Shown one piece after another: positions 35,488 through 44,985 of a DNA stretch of 64,000 nucleotides (position 1 is its first letter; each line of letters starts with the position of its first letter). Where the stretch lies: the NCBI GenBank assembly GCA_965220835.1, contig OZ244842.1:744001-808000 (forward strand), in the 5' to 3' direction. The position numbers and the translations under genes are program-made. Below the pieces are notes generated by a model. The model had not been told where the DNA came from and did not search any database. It saw only the letters and a list, made by a program, of their open reading frames with translations. Source of the DNA: Azophilus sp965220835. GTDB lineage: Bacteria > Pseudomonadota > Gammaproteobacteria > Pseudomonadales > Azotimanducaceae.

Positions 35488-37809
35488 ATGAAATCGATTG
35501 TCCGCTTGGCATTGCTGGGCCTGCCTGCGCTTGTCACTGCTGTGTCCATTAGTCCGGCGGCGGCTGGGGAAAGCGCCCAAGAGAGCGACCGGCCCATAGA
35601 GGAAATCATCGTCACTTCGCAGCGGCGGGCGGAGAACATGCAAAGCGTCCCCATCGCGGTCACGGCCTTCAGTGGCGACGCCCTCGATGAAATGGGCATT
35701 GTCGATATCAAGGGGATCACCGAGCGTACGCCTGGGTTCACCATGGGGGTATTCAATCCGGGGCAGCCGCAGTACTACATTCGCGGCATCGGCTCCAATG
35801 AGGACGGGGCGGGCGGCGACCAGTCCGTGATCGTGTTTGTCGATGAGGTCTACATCGGTCGCTCCGCCGGCTCGGATTTGGACCTGTTTGATCTCGAGCG
35901 CGTCGAGGTGCTGCGCGGCCCGCAGGGCACCCTTTTCGGGAAGAACGTGATCGGTGGCGCGGTGAGCCTGGTCACCAAAAAACCCAGCGAGGAGACCGAG
36001 GTGAAGTTCGAAGGCACGGTCGGCAACCTAGGCGCCTTGACGTTTCGCGGCCTCGCAAGCGGACAGATCGCGGCCAACACATTCGCCAAGTTCTCGTTTT
36101 CCAGCCGGCGCCGTGACGGCTACCTGAAATCGCAGATCGACCAATTTCCGCAATTCTTCCCCGATGTCAGCGGCAATCTCCTAGGCAAGTTCGATCAACT
36201 TGATGTCAACAGCGACAGCTTTCGGGGCGCATTGCGGTTCGTGCCCACCGACCGGATGGAGATCAACCTGACCGCCAATCACTCGACCATGGACCGGGCT
36301 GGCCCGAGCTACCGTTCCATTGGCCCCGGCGGGATTCCCTTCCTGGCGGACGCAGCGCTGCTGCCCGGCTATGAAGATCGGCACCATGAGAACCTGCTCG
36401 AGGATCCGGGCCTCTCGAAGAACGACATCTATGGCCTGACCGCCCGTTTGGACTACGACATTGGCGACACCATGACTTTCACGTCGCTCTCGTCCTACCG
36501 GGACGTCGAAGCGGAGCAGCAGTGGTTTCTCAGCACCGAAAACCTCACGGCATTGAGGCTCTCGACCAATGCGGTTCCGCTTTATTTGGTTGGATCGAAC
36601 GACTACACCGACGATTCCGAAACGTTCACCCATGAATTCAGGCTGACCGGCTCGTGGGAGCGATTTAATTACGTCACTGGCGTTTACTATCTGAACGAGA
36701 AGACTGACCGCAACGAACGCTCACCCGTCGGGCTGAATAGGTCGGACGGAATGGGTGGCGTGGGCAGTTCCGTTCCCGTCATTGACGGGGGCGACGAACA
36801 AGGCAACGAAACGGACAGCTATGCGGTGTTCGGGCAGATCACTTTCGATCTGACGGAAACCATCGCCCTTTCCTTAGGCGGTCGGCAAACCTGGGAAGAG
36901 AAGGACATCAGCCGGCTTGGCACGCCCTCGGGCCTGAATCCGGGTAGGGTTTTCGACTTCGAAACCGGGGAGGACTGGAGTGCCTTTACGATGCGTGCCG
37001 GTCTCGAATGGCAGCCCACCGACGATATCTTCCTATACGCCACCGTCTCCGAGGGTTTCAAGTCCGGCGGCTATCAGGGCCTGGCCAACTCGGAACTCAT
37101 TGCCATCACCCCGTTCGATCCGGAAGAGGCCGTGCTTTACGAAGTCGGCATCAAGAGCGAGTGGTTGGACAATCGCGTGCGCATCAACGCGGCGGTCTTC
37201 ACCACCGACTACAAGGATCTGCAGATTCTGCAGCTTCTGGTGCCCGAGGGTGCAGTGCCCGGAACCGCGGGGACGCTGATCACCCAGAACGCCGCCGATG
37301 CGGACATCGAGGGCGTGGAAGTCGAGTTCACGATAGCCCCCACGGACAACCTGACCATTCAGGGCTCCTATACCCACCTCAACACGGAGTTCTCCAATTT
37401 CTTCATTCCCAGCGGGTTTCGTCCCCCCGACCTCGGCGGCGCGACGCCCGTGGACCGAACCGGGAACGAGCTGCGCAACGCGCCCAAGCATGCGTTCAAC
37501 GTGCTGGTGCGATACGACTGGCTGCTCGGCAACGGTGGGGCGCTAAGCCTGCAAGGCGATTGGCGCTACAAGGACAAAGCCTTCCAGGATCCGGACGTAT
37601 TCGACTTTGCAGCGGTGCCTTCCTATGACGTCGTGGACTTCAGAGCCTCTTATGTGTGGCCCAGAGCAAACTTCGAAACCACTCTGTGGATGCGCAACGC
37701 CTTCGATGAAGACTACTTCCTGCACAATTGGCCGCTACAGGGCAGCGGCCAGGCCACGCCCGCGCCGCCACGCACCTACGGCCTGACCGTGACCTGGCGT
37801 AACGACTGA
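35488..37809 (+). CDS. TonB-dependent outer-membrane receptor
   Basis: 773 residues. The signal peptide ends near SPAAAG, followed by the TonB-box-like PIEEIIVTSQRR. The plug has SVPIAVTAFSGDALDEMGI, YYIRGIGSNED, and LERVEVLRGPQGTLFGKNVIGG. The barrel includes DIFLYATVSEGFKSGGYQG and ends GLTVTWRND. GGGGAG precedes the ATG. It is a separate subfamily from the receptor at 26312 (little shared wording outside the plug). The upstream gap 35272-35487 contains only a poor promoter candidate, TTGGAC and TAGAAT with a 19-nt spacer at 35346-35376. Confidence 0.94.
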   Translation: MKSIVRLALLGLPALVTAVSISPAAAGESAQESDRPIEEIIVTSQRRAENMQSVPIAVTAFSGDALDEMGIVDIKGITERTPGFTMGVFNPGQPQYYIRGIGSNEDGAGGDQSVIVFVDEVYIGRSAGSDLDLFDLERVEVLRGPQGTLFGKNVIGGAVSLVTKKPSEETEVKFEGTVGNLGALTFRGLASGQIAANTFAKFSFSSRRRDGYLKSQIDQFPQFFPDVSGNLLGKFDQLDVNSDSFRGALRFVPTDRMEINLTANHSTMDRAGPSYRSIGPGGIPFLADAALLPGYEDRHHENLLEDPGLSKNDIYGLTARLDYDIGDTMTFTSLSSYRDVEAEQQWFLSTENLTALRLSTNAVPLYLVGSNDYTDDSETFTHEFRLTGSWERFNYVTGVYYLNEKTDRNERSPVGLNRSDGMGGVGSSVPVIDGGDEQGNETDSYAVFGQITFDLTETIALSLGGRQTWEEKDISRLGTPSGLNPGRVFDFETGEDWSAFTMRAGLEWQPTDDIFLYATVSEGFKSGGYQGLANSELIAITPFDPEEAVLYEVGIKSEWLDNRVRINAAVFTTDYKDLQILQLLVPEGAVPGTAGTLITQNAADADIEGVEVEFTIAPTDNLTIQGSYTHLNTEFSNFFIPSGFRPPDLGGATPVDRTGNELRNAPKHAFNVLVRYDWLLGNGGALSLQGDWRYKDKAFQDPDVFDFAAVPSYDVVDFRASYVWPRANFETTLWMRNAFDEDYFLHNWPLQGSGQATPAPPRTYGLTVTWRND

Positions 37810-37926
37810 GCAGCGTTGCCTGCGTCAACTTCGAACTGGCAGGCGCGCTGACCGTCCTGGTGCCATTGAATAGGCGAATTCCCACATCGCGTTGAGAGAT
37901 TGGCTCAAGACGGAGTGGCCCTCCAA

Positions 37927-37969
37927 AGGTTTGAATGGACCTTTTCAAACCTGAATAGGGGTCTATACT
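37927..37969 (+). promoter_or_regulatory. Promoter with overlapping palindromic operator
   Basis: AGGTTTGAA (37927-37935), 8-nt spacer, TTCAAACCT (37944-37952): a perfect 9-bp inverted repeat. It overlaps a -35-like TTTTCA (37942-37947) placed 16 nt from TATACT (37964-37969). A repressor bound here would block the promoter of the coiled-coil gene. Confidence 0.55.
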
Positions 37970-38000
37970 CATGAAACGTGCGCTGAAGGAGTTTTCGGAC

Positions 38001-38393
38001 ATGGCCACAAGCCTTGAGGCTTCCGGGATGGAGCGGCAACAGGCGGCGGCCACCCTCAAGGCCATAGCCAACTCCATCGAGAGGTTCGCGGTCACCCCGG
38101 AGCGGCTGCGGGAGGCCCTTGAGGCGTCCCAACAGGCGTTGTACGAACGCATCAAGGGAGAGATGGACCAGCGCTTCGAACAGGTCAACGGGCAGTTTGA
38201 GAGCGTCAAGGAGAGCGTCAACCAGCGTTTCGATGCGGTTGATAAGCGTTTTGGTGACATCATCACCAGCATCTACGATGCGCGGCAGCAGCAGCGGGCG
38301 GACTCTGCCAAGCTGTTCAACCTGATGCTGGGCATCGCACTCGGCATGGTCGGCGTCACGGGTGGCTTGGTTTTCAGCCTGTTTTTTCCGTAG
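38001..38393 (+). CDS. Small coiled-coil protein with C-terminal membrane anchor
   Basis: 130 residues, not assigned to a named family. Residues ~10-90 are charged and helical with repeats (DQRFEQVNGQFESV, ESVNQRFDAVDKRFGD), typical of a coiled coil. The last ~23 residues (LMLGIALGMVGVTGGLVFSL) form one membrane segment. I start at the ATG at 38001 because AAGGAG lies 10 nt upstream and the -10 box ends at 37969. The earlier ATG at 37971 would fall before the expected transcription start. Probably a tail-anchored inner-membrane protein. Confidence 0.65.
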   Translation: MATSLEASGMERQQAAATLKAIANSIERFAVTPERLREALEASQQALYERIKGEMDQRFEQVNGQFESVKESVNQRFDAVDKRFGDIITSIYDARQQQRADSAKLFNLMLGIALGMVGVTGGLVFSLFFP

Positions 38394-38582
38394 GGGCTGA
38401 CGGCTGGCCGCCCCGCAGTCACTGGCAAAGAGTCAGTGTGGTTTCCCTCTACTGCTTGCCAGGCTTGGCCTGATTCACCCCGTTTCAGGGTCCTGAGCGC
38501 TAGGCTTGGTCCGCCAAAGCCGCTAAGCTGCGGTGTCGCTGCAATCTCCATGCGGCTCAATCCAATTGCAAGAGGATCGACG

Positions 38583-38927
38583 ATGGCCAAGAAGCTGGTT
38601 CTGGTGGGGCTGGTTCAGCCCGAAAGCGAGGATCTCGTGCAGGCGTTCAATGACTGGTACCTCGGCAACCATGTGGAGGACACCTTCAACTGCCCAAACA
38701 TCACCTCGGTGCGCTGCTTCAAGGCCGCGCGGGGCTTCATGGGCGACCCGCCGTCCGAATACCTCACCATCTATGAATTCGAGGGCGAGGATGCGGAGCA
38801 GGCCGAAGCCATCCTGGCCGCCTACCAAGCGGACCCGAACGGCTGGAGCCAGCGGCAGCCGAACAACAATTCCATGGCGGTGGTCGGCGCTGGCTGGTAC
38901 CACGAAGAGTTGGCTTTCGGCGTATAG
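38583..38927 (+). CDS. Dimeric alpha/beta-barrel protein (EthD/DUF4286-like)
   Basis: 114 residues from the ATG at 38583. DLVQAFNDWYLGNHVEDTF, then VRCFKAARGFMGDPPSEYLTIYEFEG, is the EthD/DUF4286-type pattern of small ferredoxin-like barrels that sit in aromatic and steroid catabolic clusters. No catalytic role can be claimed. It is the first gene of the long + strand cluster and is 23 bp from the MFS carrier. Upstream 38394-38582 shows no clear element. Confidence 0.7.
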   Translation: MAKKLVLVGLVQPESEDLVQAFNDWYLGNHVEDTFNCPNITSVRCFKAARGFMGDPPSEYLTIYEFEGEDAEQAEAILAAYQADPNGWSQRQPNNNSMAVVGAGWYHEELAFGV

Positions 38928-38950
38928 CCCGCTGCGCCACGCCCGCGGCC

Positions 38951-40264
38951 ATGCAAGCTCCCTATTCCAGCCGCACTCAGTGGTACGTGGTGCTGCTGTT
39001 GACCTTGGCGGCCACCCTGTCGTTCATCGACCGGCAGATCCTCAACGTCATGATCGGCCCCATCAAGCGGGATCTGGGCGGCCTAAGCGACACCGAAATC
39101 TCGCTGATCATCGGCCTCGCCTTTTCGTTGGTCTACACGCTGGCGACCGTGCCCTTGGCGCGCATGGCGGACCGGGGCAATCGGCGCAACATCATCGCCG
39201 CCGGGATCTTTGCCTGGAGCTTGGCCACGGCATTGGCTGGCAAGGCGGACAATTTCCGCAACCTGTTCCTGGCGCGCATGGGCGTTGGCGTCGGCGAGGC
39301 GACCTTGGGGCCGGCGTCAACCTCGTTGCTGGCGGACTACTTTGACAACGATCGGCTGCCGTTGGCCTACGGCATCGTCGGGGCGGCACCCTTCATTGGC
39401 ACTGGCCTCGCCAACATCGTCGGCGGGCCGCTGATCGATTGGCTGGAGGCGCGGCCCAATTTCACGCTGCCGGTGTTTGGCGAGCTTTACTCCTGGCAGA
39501 TGGTGCTGGTCACCGTGGGTCTGCCGGGCATTGTGCTGGCCGCGGTCATGTTCACCATTGCCGAGCCGGTGCGCCGTGGGGCGCTCAAGGACGCCGCTGC
39601 CGGCTTTCCGTTGCGCGAGGTGTGGCGCTTCGTCGCCTCCCGGGGCAAGTACCTCACCTACCACTTCATCGCCTATCTGTGCCTGTCGATTCAAGGCTTC
39701 GCCTTCCTGACGTGGATCGTTGAGTTCTTCGTGCGCAAGCACCATTGGTCCAAGACCGAAATCGGCCTCACCTACGGCATCATCGCCTTGGTGGTGGGCG
39801 TCATCGGCAGCGTCTGGGCGGGCTATTACGCCGGACGGCTGATTGGCCGCGGCGGCGGCGATGCGCCGATGCGGGTCACGCTCTGGGGCACGCTGGTGCT
39901 GGGCCCGGTGGCGGTGGTTCTGCCGCTGCTCGACAGCGGCATCGCCGCCGCCGTGATGCTGGTGCCCATCACCTTCACCATGGCCATGCCGCCGGGCCTC
40001 AGCAACGCCGCCCTGCAGGCCATTGCGCCCAACCAAATGCGCGGGCAGCTCATCGCCCTGTATCTGATATGCGTATCCTTCCTGTCCTACCTGTTCGCGC
40101 CGCTGATCATCGGCGTCATGAACGACTACGTGTTTGGCCGGGAGGATGCCATCGACCTGTCGCTGGCGACCTTGGCCGTGCTCAACTACAGCATCGCCGC
40201 GGTCTGTCTGGCGCTGAGCCTGAAGCCGTTGCGCATCGCCTTGGCCAAAATCCAATCGGAATAG
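38951..40264 (+). CDS. Major facilitator superfamily transporter
   Basis: 437 residues, about 12 membrane helices. It begins TQWYVVLLLTLAATLSFIDR, then RQILNVMIGPIKRDLGLS-type residues and the loop motif PLARMADRGNRRNIIAAGI. GVGEATLGPASTSLLADYFD matches the spinster-like/aromatic-acid MFS group frequently found with degradation genes. It would import (or export) the substrate of the downstream cluster. Gap of 34 bp to the hydrolase. Confidence 0.9.
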   Translation: MQAPYSSRTQWYVVLLLTLAATLSFIDRQILNVMIGPIKRDLGGLSDTEISLIIGLAFSLVYTLATVPLARMADRGNRRNIIAAGIFAWSLATALAGKADNFRNLFLARMGVGVGEATLGPASTSLLADYFDNDRLPLAYGIVGAAPFIGTGLANIVGGPLIDWLEARPNFTLPVFGELYSWQMVLVTVGLPGIVLAAVMFTIAEPVRRGALKDAAAGFPLREVWRFVASRGKYLTYHFIAYLCLSIQGFAFLTWIVEFFVRKHHWSKTEIGLTYGIIALVVGVIGSVWAGYYAGRLIGRGGGDAPMRVTLWGTLVLGPVAVVLPLLDSGIAAAVMLVPITFTMAMPPGLSNAALQAIAPNQMRGQLIALYLICVSFLSYLFAPLIIGVMNDYVFGREDAIDLSLATLAVLNYSIAAVCLALSLKPLRIALAKIQSE

Positions 40265-40298
40265 CATCCGCACAAACAGCATCTGGAAAGGAGACATC

Positions 40299-41120
40299 AT
40301 GGGACGTTTATCGGTTGAAGGAGACCGCCAGATCTACTTTGAACACTACGCCAGTGGCTCAAGCGGGCAGCGCACCGTCGTGCTGTCCCACGGCTGGGGC
40401 ATGGGCTGCCGGGTCTGGGACAACACGGTGGCTCGGCTGGTGGATGCCGGATACGGCGCCGTGGTTTACGACCACCGCTGCTGCGGGCAGTCCGACAAGG
40501 ACTTTGCCGACGTCTCCATCGAGGCCCTGGGCGCCGATCTGGCGGCGCTGTGCCAACACTTGCAGCTGCACCGCCCAGTCTTGAATGGCTGGTCATTGGG
40601 CGGTGCGGTGGTGGTGGATGCCGCTGTCCGCCTCGGCGGCAACGTCGGTGGCTTGGTGCTGACCGGCGGCGCCACGCCCCGCTACACCCAAGGCGAGGGC
40701 TTTCCGTACGGTGGCCAGGCGGAGGACGTTGCGGCCACCGTGTCGGCCTTGCGCGCGGACCGGGTGAATTTCCTGAGGTCCCTGTACTTCGATGGCGTGT
40801 TTGCCAAGGACGTGGGGGAGACCGTCAAGGGCTGGTGCTGGCGCATCGCCCTGCAGGCCAGCTCCGGGGCTGACGCCTCCTTGGGCGCCTTGGCGCAGCT
40901 TGACCAACGCAGCGCCATGGCCGGGCTGTCCTGTCCTGCGTTGGTGGCGGTGGGCGGGCAGGACGGGGTGGTGGTGCCCGAAATCGGCCGCCACGCCGCT
41001 GGCTGCCTGCCGAACGCCGAACTGATCGAATTCGAGGGCTGCGGCCACGCCGTCTTTCTGGAGGACGCGGATCGCTATCACGGCGCCTTGCTCGACTTTC
41101 TGGCCGGGGTCTCCCCATGA
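40299..41120 (+). CDS. Alpha/beta hydrolase
   Basis: 273 residues. The oxyanion region is VVLSHGWGMGCRVWD (about 28), nucleophile elbow LNGWSLGGAVV (Ser about 99), acid in AVGGQDGVVVPEIG (about 225), and His in FEGCGHAVFLED (about 251). RVVYDHRC-like YDHRCCGQSDKD follows strand 4. It could be an esterase, lactonase or C-C hydrolase. AAAGGAGA lies 6 nt before the ATG. It overlaps the next gene by 4 bp. Confidence 0.9.
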   Translation: MGRLSVEGDRQIYFEHYASGSSGQRTVVLSHGWGMGCRVWDNTVARLVDAGYGAVVYDHRCCGQSDKDFADVSIEALGADLAALCQHLQLHRPVLNGWSLGGAVVVDAAVRLGGNVGGLVLTGGATPRYTQGEGFPYGGQAEDVAATVSALRADRVNFLRSLYFDGVFAKDVGETVKGWCWRIALQASSGADASLGALAQLDQRSAMAGLSCPALVAVGGQDGVVVPEIGRHAAGCLPNAELIEFEGCGHAVFLEDADRYHGALLDFLAGVSP

Positions 41121-42139
41121 GCGGGCGGCAGGTCAATTTCGGCCTCTGGTACGACTTCCGCAATCCGCCGCCCAGCGCGGTCGGCTTTCAGGACCTTTAC
41201 CGAGCCTGCCTCGACCAGATCGTCTGGGCGGAGTCCTTGGGCTTTGATTCCGTCTGGCTCACCGAACACCACTTTTGCGAAGACGGCTACACGCCCTCGC
41301 CCTTGGTGATCGCTGCCGCCATCGGCGAGCGCACCGCGCGCATGCGCATCGGCACCAACCTCATGCTGCTGCCGCTGGCGGACCCCGTGCGCCTGGCCGA
41401 GGATTCGGCGACGCTGTCCATCCTGACCGGCGGCCGCTTCGACCTTGGCGTGGGCCTTGGCTACCGGCAACTTGAGTTTGACTACTTCGGGCGGCAGTTG
41501 AAGCATCGCCCAAGCCTCATGGAGGAGGGCATAGACATCATCCGCCAGTGCTGGAGCGGCGAGCCGGTGCGCATTGATGGCAAGCGCTTCCAGATCGACG
41601 GCTTGCCCGTCGCGCCCGCCCCCGAACGGGTGCCCAAGCTTTACATGGGAGGCATGGCGCCGCCCGCCATTGCCCGGGCGGCAAGGCTGGGGGACGGCTT
41701 TCTCTCCACCGGCGGCATCGGCCATGACGTTTACGCCGAAGCGCTCGCCGAGCTGGGCAAGCCGCGTTCGGGAGGCGCCATCTGCGCCGGCAACTGGTCC
41801 ATCGTCGCCCCTGACCCCGAAGCGGAAGCCGCCCGCATCGGCCAGCACGTGCTCTACCAGACCAACCAGTACATCGCTTGGGGCGCATTCGGCCCGCCGG
41901 ACCAAACGCCGCAGTTTCCTGACGCGGCCAGCGCCATTGAGGGCGGCCTCTACGAACTGTGCGACGCCGACGGCGCGGTGGCGAACCTGACCGCCCTGTT
42001 GACGGATTGCCCGGAGATCATCGACGTGCATTTCTGGGCGCAGTTCCCCGGCGAGCCCGTGGAGAGCGGCAGCCGGCGGATCGAGTACCTGGCCACCCAA
42101 GTGCTGCCGCGGGTGAAGTCGGCGCTAAGCTTGGGCTAA
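41117..42139 (+). CDS. Luciferase-like flavin monooxygenase
   Basis: 340 residues of the bacterial luciferase/alkanal monooxygenase fold, using reduced FMN or F420. It has AESLGFDSVWLTEHHFCEDG (about 35-54), RMRIGTNLMLLPLADPVRLA, LTGGRFDLGVGLGYRQLEFD and VPKLYMGGMAPPAIARAARL. The order of strands matches LLM-class oxidoreductases. It overlaps the hydrolase stop by 4 bp (ATGA). The substrate is unknown. Confidence 0.9.
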   Translation: MSGRQVNFGLWYDFRNPPPSAVGFQDLYRACLDQIVWAESLGFDSVWLTEHHFCEDGYTPSPLVIAAAIGERTARMRIGTNLMLLPLADPVRLAEDSATLSILTGGRFDLGVGLGYRQLEFDYFGRQLKHRPSLMEEGIDIIRQCWSGEPVRIDGKRFQIDGLPVAPAPERVPKLYMGGMAPPAIARAARLGDGFLSTGGIGHDVYAEALAELGKPRSGGAICAGNWSIVAPDPEAEAARIGQHVLYQTNQYIAWGAFGPPDQTPQFPDAASAIEGGLYELCDADGAVANLTALLTDCPEIIDVHFWAQFPGEPVESGSRRIEYLATQVLPRVKSALSLG

Positions 42140-42258
42140 CGGCCTGCCGCCCGCCGGCCTTGGGCAAGGGGATGCCTCGGCTCGGTTCGCGCCCTCGATG
42201 GGATTCTTGCGCCTAGCTGGAGTCCGGAGTTGCCGCCGCCATGCGCAAGCAGCCTGTG

Positions 42259-42287
42259 GTGACTGTCACCGGCAAGTTCGCTATATT
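42259..42287 (+). promoter_or_regulatory. Candidate promoter for the second luciferase-like gene
   Basis: GTGACT (42259-42264), a 17-nt spacer and TATATT (42282-42287), with the ATG 27 nt downstream. It sits in the only gap above 100 bp within the + strand cluster (42140-42313), so a second transcription unit may start here. Confidence 0.45.
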
Positions 42288-42313
42288 GATCGTCATTCTA
42301 TCGGGAGAGTCAC

Positions 42314-43384
42314 ATGAAGGTAGGTTTGCTAATGGTGTTCCAGAATTTCGAGGATGGAATCACCGACCAGGGCGCTTGGGAGCGTGACATTCACTTGGGC
42401 GGCTTGGCCGAGCCCTTGGGGTTCAACACCTTGAGCGCTGTCGAGCATCACTTCTACAACTACGCCATGTCGCCGGACAACCTGCAGTACTTGAGCTACA
42501 TGGCGGCCAAGACCGAGCACATCGGCCTGCTCACCGGGGCGGTCATCCTGCCTTGGCACGATCCCTTGCGGGTGGTGGAGCGCATGATCGTGCTCGATCA
42601 CCTGAGCCAAGGCCGGGCCCTGTTCGGCATCGGCCGCGGCCTCGCCCGGCGCGAGTACGACACCTTCGGCGTGGACATGAACGAGGCGCGGGACCGGTTT
42701 GACGAATCCGCGGAGATGATCATTCGCGCCTTGGAGACCGGCGTCATCGAAGGCGATGGCCCCTACTACAAGCAGGTGCGCACGGAGGTGCGTCCGCGGC
42801 CCTACGCCAGCTTCAAGGACCGCTTCTATGCGGTTGGCATGTCGTCGGACTCGGTGCCCGTGGTGGCCCGGCTGGGCGCTAAGATGATGAGCTTCGCCCA
42901 GAAGCCTTGGGCGGAAATGGCGCCCCACTTCGACCGCTACCGGACCCTGTACCGGGAGCACCACAACACCCAGCCGCCGTCGCCGGTGTGCGTGGACTTC
43001 CTGAGTTGCGACGAATCCGCTGAGCTCGCCGAGGCCAACGCCCGCAAGTACATGGCCAACTACTACATCACCGTCATGGAGCATTACGAGATGGCGGGCG
43101 AGCACTTCCGCAAGATGAAGGGCTATGGCGACTACGCGGACAACGCCGAGCTGCTGAAGGACACCGGCATGGCGGACGCCGCCAACGCCTTCGTGGACAT
43201 CAACACCTTCGGCACCCCGCAGCAGATCCTCGACAAGATGGATCAGCGCCGCAAGGACATCGGCGACTTTGACCTCACCGTGCAGGTCAGCTACGGCGGC
43301 CTGACCGGCGAGCAGGCGGAAAAGAGCATTCGCCTGTTTGCGGACAAGGTGCTGCCGGAGCTGCAGTCCTGGCAGACTCACTAG
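42314..43384 (+). CDS. Luciferase-like flavin monooxygenase
   Basis: 356 residues, a second LLM-class protein only distantly like the first. It has PLGFNTLSAVEHHFYNYAMS (about 36), HIGLLTGAVILPWHDPLRVV, LSQGRALFGIGRGLARREYD and a long C-terminal helical part ending FADKVLPELQSWQTH. GGGAGA precedes the ATG. The pair may act on different steps or form a two-subunit enzyme like LuxAB; the low similarity argues for separate enzymes. Confidence 0.9.
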   Translation: MKVGLLMVFQNFEDGITDQGAWERDIHLGGLAEPLGFNTLSAVEHHFYNYAMSPDNLQYLSYMAAKTEHIGLLTGAVILPWHDPLRVVERMIVLDHLSQGRALFGIGRGLARREYDTFGVDMNEARDRFDESAEMIIRALETGVIEGDGPYYKQVRTEVRPRPYASFKDRFYAVGMSSDSVPVVARLGAKMMSFAQKPWAEMAPHFDRYRTLYREHHNTQPPSPVCVDFLSCDESAELAEANARKYMANYYITVMEHYEMAGEHFRKMKGYGDYADNAELLKDTGMADAANAFVDINTFGTPQQILDKMDQRRKDIGDFDLTVQVSYGGLTGEQAEKSIRLFADKVLPELQSWQTH

Positions 43385-43433
43385 CGCAACCGTCGCCCGC
43401 CGCGGCGGGGAGGACAGCCGGCTTCGATTCGCC

Positions 43434-44981
43434 ATGAACATCGGCGACATCCCCGCCAAGTGGGCCAACCTGGACTCGCGCCGTCCGGCCTTGGTGGACG
43501 TTCCCGCTGGAAGACGGGTGTCGTTCGGCGAGTTGGAGCAAGCGGTGCGACGCCTGGCCAACGGCCTGCTCAGCATGGGAATGGCCAAGGGCGACCGGGT
43601 GGCCGTGCTGGCCAAGAACGGCATTGAGTACTTTGAAGTCTATTACGCCTGCGCGCGGGCGGGGTTGATTGCCCAACCGCTGAACTGGCGCTTGGGCGTG
43701 CCGGAGCTTGCCCGCATTCTGGAGGACGGCGCGCCGTCGGTGTTGATCACCTCCGCGGAGTTTGAGGCCGAGCGCCAAGCCCTGAAAGGCCAAGTCGAAA
43801 TCCCCCATTGGCTGCACTACGGCCCCGGCAGCGATGATTCCTTCGAACGGCTCAAGGCCAGCGCGGGGGACGCCAGCCCCAAGACCTTGGCGGGCGGCGA
43901 CGACCCGGTGCTCATTCTCTACACCGGCGGCACCACGGGCTTGTCCAAGGGGGCGCTGCATTCCCATCGCACCCTCTTCATGGGCATGCTCAACCAAACG
44001 GTTGCCGAGCGCGTGGTGCCCAGCGACGTGTACATGCTCACTGGCCAGATGTTCCACATTCCCGTCGCCTTGGCCATGAACTACATGGCCCACGGCTGCC
44101 CGGTGGTGCTGATGAACTTCGACGCAACCGAAGCCCTTGAGATCATCCAGGCGGAACGCGTTTCGGCGTTCCTTGGCATCACCACCATGCTCAACTGGAT
44201 GATGGCCGTGGACGGCTTCGACCGCTACGACCTGTCGAGCCTGCGCAACATCCAGTACGGGGGCGGCCCGATGCCGGAAACCGTGGTCAAGGCCGCCCTG
44301 GACGCCTTCCCCTGCACGCTGATTCAGGGCTATGGGCAGACCGAGGGCATGACCATGACCTTTCTCTCCCAGGAAGACCATGCCGCAGCGGTGTCCGGCA
44401 ACCGTCCGGAGCGGCTCAACTCCTGCGGACGGGAAGGCTTCATCACCCGCGCCCGGGTGGTGGATGAGGCGGGCCGGGACGTGCCCAAGGATGGACGTAC
44501 GCCGGGCGAGATCGTGATTCAGTCGGAGGCCAACATGCTGGGCTATTGGCGCCAGCCGGACTTGACTGCCGACACCTTGCGAGATGGCTGGATGTGGACG
44601 GGCGATGTGGCCACTTGGGATGAGGACAGCTACCTTTTCATCGTTGATCGGGCCAAGGACATGATCATCTCCGGCGGCGAGAACATCTACTCCACTCAAG
44701 TGGAAGCCGCCATTCACCAACACCCAGGCGTGTTGGAGGCAGCGGTGATCGGCGTGCCGGATGACGAGTGGGGAGAGGCGGTCAAGGCAGTGGTGGTGAT
44801 GAAGCCGGGCGAGCACGCCACGGAGCAGGACATCATCGACACCGCCCGCGCCCATCTGGCCTCCTACCAGAAGCCGCGCAGCGTGGACTTCGTTGACAGC
44901 CTGCCCAAGGCGCCCACGGGCAAGATCCTCAAGCGTGACCTGCGCGACCCTTACTGGCAGGCGCGGGGCCGCAAAGTCTGA
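43434..44981 (+). CDS. Acyl-CoA synthetase (AMP-binding enzyme)
   Basis: Activates a carboxylate to its CoA thioester with ATP. 515 residues from the ATG at 43434. The P-loop-like motif is LILYTGGTTGLSKGALHSH (about 160), then IQGYGQTEGMTMTFL (about 297), MWTGDVATWDEDSYLFIVDR with the conserved Asp/Arg, and DMIISGGENIYSTQVE. The C-terminal catalytic Lys is in PKAPTGKILKRDLRD (about 495). It lies five bases before the MaoC-type gene, so the activated acid is probably processed by the following gene products. Confidence 0.95.
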   Translation: MNIGDIPAKWANLDSRRPALVDVPAGRRVSFGELEQAVRRLANGLLSMGMAKGDRVAVLAKNGIEYFEVYYACARAGLIAQPLNWRLGVPELARILEDGAPSVLITSAEFEAERQALKGQVEIPHWLHYGPGSDDSFERLKASAGDASPKTLAGGDDPVLILYTGGTTGLSKGALHSHRTLFMGMLNQTVAERVVPSDVYMLTGQMFHIPVALAMNYMAHGCPVVLMNFDATEALEIIQAERVSAFLGITTMLNWMMAVDGFDRYDLSSLRNIQYGGGPMPETVVKAALDAFPCTLIQGYGQTEGMTMTFLSQEDHAAAVSGNRPERLNSCGREGFITRARVVDEAGRDVPKDGRTPGEIVIQSEANMLGYWRQPDLTADTLRDGWMWTGDVATWDEDSYLFIVDRAKDMIISGGENIYSTQVEAAIHQHPGVLEAAVIGVPDDEWGEAVKAVVVMKPGEHATEQDIIDTARAHLASYQKPRSVDFVDSLPKAPTGKILKRDLRDPYWQARGRKV

Positions 44982-44985
44982 ACCC

